DNA from: JBCBST01 sp039819115
GTDB lineage: Bacteria > Bacteroidota > Rhodothermia > Balneolales > Balneolaceae
Length of the DNA stretch: 9,926 nucleotides
Direction of reading: 5' to 3'
NCBI GenBank assembly: GCA_039819115.1
Contig: JBCBST010000118.1
Coordinates: forward strand, 1 to 9,926
A model generated the notes under the pieces. It was not told where the DNA came from and made no database searches. It saw only the letters and a list, made by a program, of their open reading frames with translations. Both the position numbers and the translations under genes were made by a program. Within the stretch, counting starts at the first letter, position 1; the number at the start of each line of letters is the position of its first letter. Positions 7,540-9,926 of the stretch are shown here, piece after piece.

Positions 7540-8010
7540 ATGAAAATAGTTCGCATGATAAAATCAATAATAACTATTACTTGCTTAGTGTGTGTATGGG
7601 GAGTACATAGTTTTGTTCACGCTCAGGAGGTGTCAGATTATAAGGGCATGGATGTGGCTTCGTTTACATTGGATATTGAGGGGATTAAAAAAGCTACAGG
7701 CGAAGTGCGTATTGCCATGTTCGATTCCGAACAAAAATACAAGAAGGATCCCGTGTATGCGGTCGTCGTTGCTGTAGACAGTAACACCGTAAGCTGGACC
7801 GTTCCTGATTTACCTTTTGGTAAATATGCTATTGCCGTATATCACGATAAAAATACAAACGGTAAATTGGATACTAACCTTTTAGGCATCCCCAAAGAAC
7901 AGTATGGATTTTCAAATAATGCCAGGGGTAAGTTTGGACCGGCAAGCTGGAAAGATGCACACTTTGTTGTAGAGTCTTCGGAGTGCAGCCATCGAATAAA
8001 AATAAAGTAA
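7540..8010 (+). CDS. Secreted DUF2141 protein
   Basis: Exported protein of 156 residues. The N-terminus is a signal peptide: basic MKIVRMIK, a hydrophobic core SIITITCLVCVWGV and a likely cut after VHA (residue 28). The mature part matches DUF2141 closely: GEVRIAMFDSEQKY (54-67), the domain hallmark PFGKYAIAVYHDKNTNGKLD (92-111), then NLLGIPKEQYGFSNNARG (113-130) and FGPASWKDAHF (132-142). DKNTNGKLD resembles a calcium-binding loop, but binding is not shown. The function of DUF2141 is unknown; it forms a small beta-rich domain common in Bacteroidota and Proteobacteria. The reading frame extends upstream to ATG 7492, but that start would overlap the methyltransferase gene and put 16 polar residues before the signal peptide, so ATG 7540 is preferred. 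ATG 7555 is also possible. Confidence 0.9.
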   Translation: MKIVRMIKSIITITCLVCVWGVHSFVHAQEVSDYKGMDVASFTLDIEGIKKATGEVRIAMFDSEQKYKKDPVYAVVVAVDSNTVSWTVPDLPFGKYAIAVYHDKNTNGKLDTNLLGIPKEQYGFSNNARGKFGPASWKDAHFVVESSECSHRIKIK

Positions 8011-8016
8011 GCGCAA

Positions 8017-8058
8017 CGTTTTATTACAGGTCGCGTAGTTGTCGTTGATTTTAAAACG
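8017..8058. repeat. Short inverted repeat between the DUF2141 and permease genes
   Basis: CGTTTTA (8017-8023) and TAAAACG (8052-8058) are a perfect 7-base inverted repeat with 28 bases between, just before the permease start at 8066. There is no T-run, so it is not a terminator. With arms this short and AT-rich it may be chance. Confidence 0.2.
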
Positions 8059-8065
8059 AACATCT

Positions 8066-9286
8066 ATGCAACTCCTACGACAATCCGCCCTTCTGGCGCT
8101 ACAGAATATAAAATCTAATCCTCTTCATACGTTACTTTCCACATTGGGGATTATAATCGGTGTGGCTTCTTTGGTGGCCATTCTTGCTTTAGGTGATGGT
8201 CTGGAAGAAACCGCCAAAGATCGGATTGAAGCGAGGACCGGGTTAGAATCGATTTCGGTTTCATCCATTCGGTACAAGACCGTTAACAACATCAGGGTGC
8301 CCATATCAGACCCGGTATTTATTGACGTGGATATGGCGCTAAACATTCAGGAGACGTTGAGTTATGAATCGTTAGTGAATCTGACAGCTGCAAGAACCAC
8401 TCTGTTGAAACTGGATACCGCCGAAGTCCCAGCCGTATTTATTGGTTCACTACAAGATGGAACTCAGTTTTCCGACTATGAGATAGCGTACGGAAAGGCG
8501 TTCACCATGGAAGATGTAAAGACTAAAAACCCTGTTGCCATAGTTACTTATAAACTGGCGCAACAGTTGGATAGTACCATTTCCAATGTGGTAGGAAGAG
8601 TGTTGGAAGTGGAAGATAAATCGCTGACTATTATCGGTGTGTTTGGTAAGTTAGACGAAGATGCACCGCGTATTATCTTTCCGGTTACGATGTATTGGAG
8701 CGTCGATGGTTCTGATTTTTTTCCTCAGCTGGAAATCAAAATGGAGGATGTTGCCGAAGTTCAGGATGCTGAACAAGAGCTAAAAACCTGGCTTGATGCC
8801 AATATTCAGAAGGGGAAAGAGGCGTTCCAGATAACAACCAGCAAGCAATGGCTTGAGGAGTTGGGTAAAGGTATTCTTTTATTCAAGGTTATTATGGGAG
8901 CGATAACCGGTATATCGGTGCTTGTGGGTGGAATCGGGATTATGAATGTGCTCCTTATTTCTGTTACGGAACGAACCAAAGAAATAGGCATACGAAAAGC
9001 AGCAGGGGCAAAAAAGAAAGACATCGTATTCCAGTTCTTATCCGAATCGGTTACCATTTCATTTGTAGGATGTATTGCAGGCTGTGTGTTGGGAATAGTT
9101 GGCGTACTTATTTTTATTCCGCTGGTTAACCATTTAGCGGATGGTGCTGAATTTCAGATCGCGTTTAGTGCCGGTTCAGTGCTTACGGTTATGGTTATCG
9201 GTGCGTTGGTAGGTGTTGTCTTTGGCACATACCCGGCCTGGAGGGCATCCCAGCTTACGCCTGTTGATGCTATACGTCACGAATAA
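8066..9286 (+). CDS. MacB/FtsX-family ABC transporter permease
   Basis: Inner-membrane permease subunit of the MacB/LolCE/FtsX superfamily (type VII ABC), 406 residues. The order is: a short cytoplasmic N-terminus, TM1 (about 22-44), a large periplasmic MacB-like domain (about 45-268), TM2 (about 270-300), the cytoplasmic coupling helix ERTKEIGIRKAAGAKKKD (302-319), TM3 (about 328-355), TM4 (about 369-391) and the C-terminal AWRASQLTPVDAIRHE (391-406). Members work by mechanotransmission and do not carry solutes across the inner membrane; known roles are drug or peptide efflux with an outer-membrane channel, lipoprotein release, and cell-division signalling. No ATPase is fused or encoded in the window, so the partner must be elsewhere. 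An in-frame TTG at 8039 would add nine residues, but ATG 8066 gives the typical N-terminus. The DUF2141 gene ends 55 bases upstream. Confidence 0.92.
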   Translation: MQLLRQSALLALQNIKSNPLHTLLSTLGIIIGVASLVAILALGDGLEETAKDRIEARTGLESISVSSIRYKTVNNIRVPISDPVFIDVDMALNIQETLSYESLVNLTAARTTLLKLDTAEVPAVFIGSLQDGTQFSDYEIAYGKAFTMEDVKTKNPVAIVTYKLAQQLDSTISNVVGRVLEVEDKSLTIIGVFGKLDEDAPRIIFPVTMYWSVDGSDFFPQLEIKMEDVAEVQDAEQELKTWLDANIQKGKEAFQITTSKQWLEELGKGILLFKVIMGAITGISVLVGGIGIMNVLLISVTERTKEIGIRKAAGAKKKDIVFQFLSESVTISFVGCIAGCVLGIVGVLIFIPLVNHLADGAEFQIAFSAGSVLTVMVIGALVGVVFGTYPAWRASQLTPVDAIRHE

Positions 9287-9316
9287 GATCGCATTCCTTT
9301 ACCAGATTTTTCTTAG

Positions 9317-9336
9317 GTTCGGCTTTAATTCCGAAC
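9317..9336 (+). repeat. Small hairpin before the glycosyltransferase gene
   Basis: GTTCGG (9317-9322) pairs with CCGAAC (9331-9336) around an 8-base loop; one further G-U pair is possible. It sits between the permease stop and the GTG start at 9352. No T-run follows it on the plus strand and none on the minus strand, so it is not an intrinsic terminator. It may be a leader structure or a chance repeat. Confidence 0.3.
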
Positions 9337-9351
9337 TCCGAATACAAGAAT

Positions 9352-9926
9352 GTGCATCGCTCAGTAGCTCTGGTCATTCCCCTCTACAATGAAGAGGAGA
9401 TGTTTCCAATCTTATTGGAAGCTTTAGATACCTTTATTGCCCAGAATTCGATCATTAAAGAAGTGGTGCTGGTTAACGATGGGAGTAAAGATAAGACCGA
9501 ACAGGTAGTGCTGGACTTAATACAGGAACGATCCGCATTTAAGCTCATTTCGTTTTCCAGGAACTTTGGACATCAAATTGCAGTAACTGCAGGTCTCGAT
9601 TATGTGGAAGCAGATGCTGCTGTAATCATGGACGCCGATTTGCAGGATCCGCTGGATGTTGTGCTTAAAATGATTGAATGTTGGAAAGAGGGCTACGATG
9701 TCGTGTATGGAGTTCGGAAATCACGCGATGGTGAAACCTGGTTTAAAAAATATTCAGCAAAGTGGTTCTATCGGTTCTTCCGATGGATTACCGATTTGGA
9801 TATTCCGTTAGATACCGGAGATTTCCGATTGGTTTCAAGAAGTGTGATAGGTGCATATCAACAGATTTCTGAACAACAGCCCTTCGTACGTGGGCTGATT
9901 ACCTGGCTGGGTTATAACCAGATAGG
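9352..9926 (+). CDS. Family 2 glycosyltransferase, DPM1/GtrB-like, partial (C-terminus beyond right edge)
   Basis: N-terminal 191 residues of a GT-A fold glycosyltransferase. Family features are VALVIPLYNEEE (5-16), VNDGSKDKT (41-49), FSRNFGHQIAVTAGLDY (68-84), the metal-binding DAD within VIMDADLQDP (91-100), and DTGDFRLVSRS (154-164). This set is characteristic of enzymes that move a sugar from a nucleotide donor to polyprenyl phosphate, such as dolichol-phosphate mannose synthase, GtrB and ArnC-like proteins. The bacterial forms usually end in two membrane helices, which would lie beyond the window. The likely role is making a lipid-linked sugar for cell-envelope glycan or protein modification; the sugar is unknown. 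No ATG precedes the conserved core in this frame back to the end of the permease gene, so GTG at 9352, 65 bases after the permease stop, is the most plausible start. Confidence 0.93.
   Translation, partial: MHRSVALVIPLYNEEEMFPILLEALDTFIAQNSIIKEVVLVNDGSKDKTEQVVLDLIQERSAFKLISFSRNFGHQIAVTAGLDYVEADAAVIMDADLQDPLDVVLKMIECWKEGYDVVYGVRKSRDGETWFKKYSAKWFYRFFRWITDLDIPLDTGDFRLVSRSVIGAYQQISEQQPFVRGLITWLGYNQI

Noticed and set aside
1..9926. CRISPR array, insertion sequence, integrase, tRNA or defence genes
   Set aside because: No regularly spaced repeats, transposase motifs, terminal inverted repeats or tRNA-like folds were seen, and all sizeable intervals are filled by housekeeping-type genes.

Overview
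The window looks like ordinary chromosome from a Bacteroidota- or Balneolota-like bacterium. The clues are moderate GC, almost no Shine-Dalgarno sequences, a -7 box of the TAnnTTTG type in front of the first minus-strand gene, a 724-residue type III glutamine synthetase, and a DUF2141 secreted protein. The phylum assignment is an inference from these features and not a database result.

Left part (1-3897, minus strand): a compact menaquinone operon read menA -> menC -> menE, with gaps of 5 and 3 bases, followed by a partial gene for an unrecognised secreted protein that runs off the left edge. MenC makes o-succinylbenzoate, MenE activates it to the CoA thioester, and MenA prenylates the later naphthoate intermediate (1,4-dihydroxy-2-naphthoate). 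The other Men enzymes are not in the window.

Middle (3898-6386): a 261-base AT-rich divergent promoter region separates menA from glnN, the type III glutamine synthetase. This gene stands alone and ends in a strong hairpin terminator with a GAAA tetraloop.

Right part (6402-9926, plus strand): a run of closely spaced genes encoding a CsaA-type tRNA-binding-domain protein, a class I methyltransferase-like protein of unknown substrate, a secreted DUF2141 protein, a MacB/FtsX-type ABC permease without its ATPase, and the N-terminal part of a dolichol-phosphate-mannose-synthase-like family 2 glycosyltransferase that continues past the right edge. The last four suggest an envelope theme, but no common pathway can be shown.

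No mobile element, CRISPR array, tRNA, rRNA or integrase was seen, and no clearly new system. The points most worth checking are the unknown secreted protein behind menE, the methyltransferase, the permease without an ATPase, and how the csaA run is transcribed just after a strong terminator.
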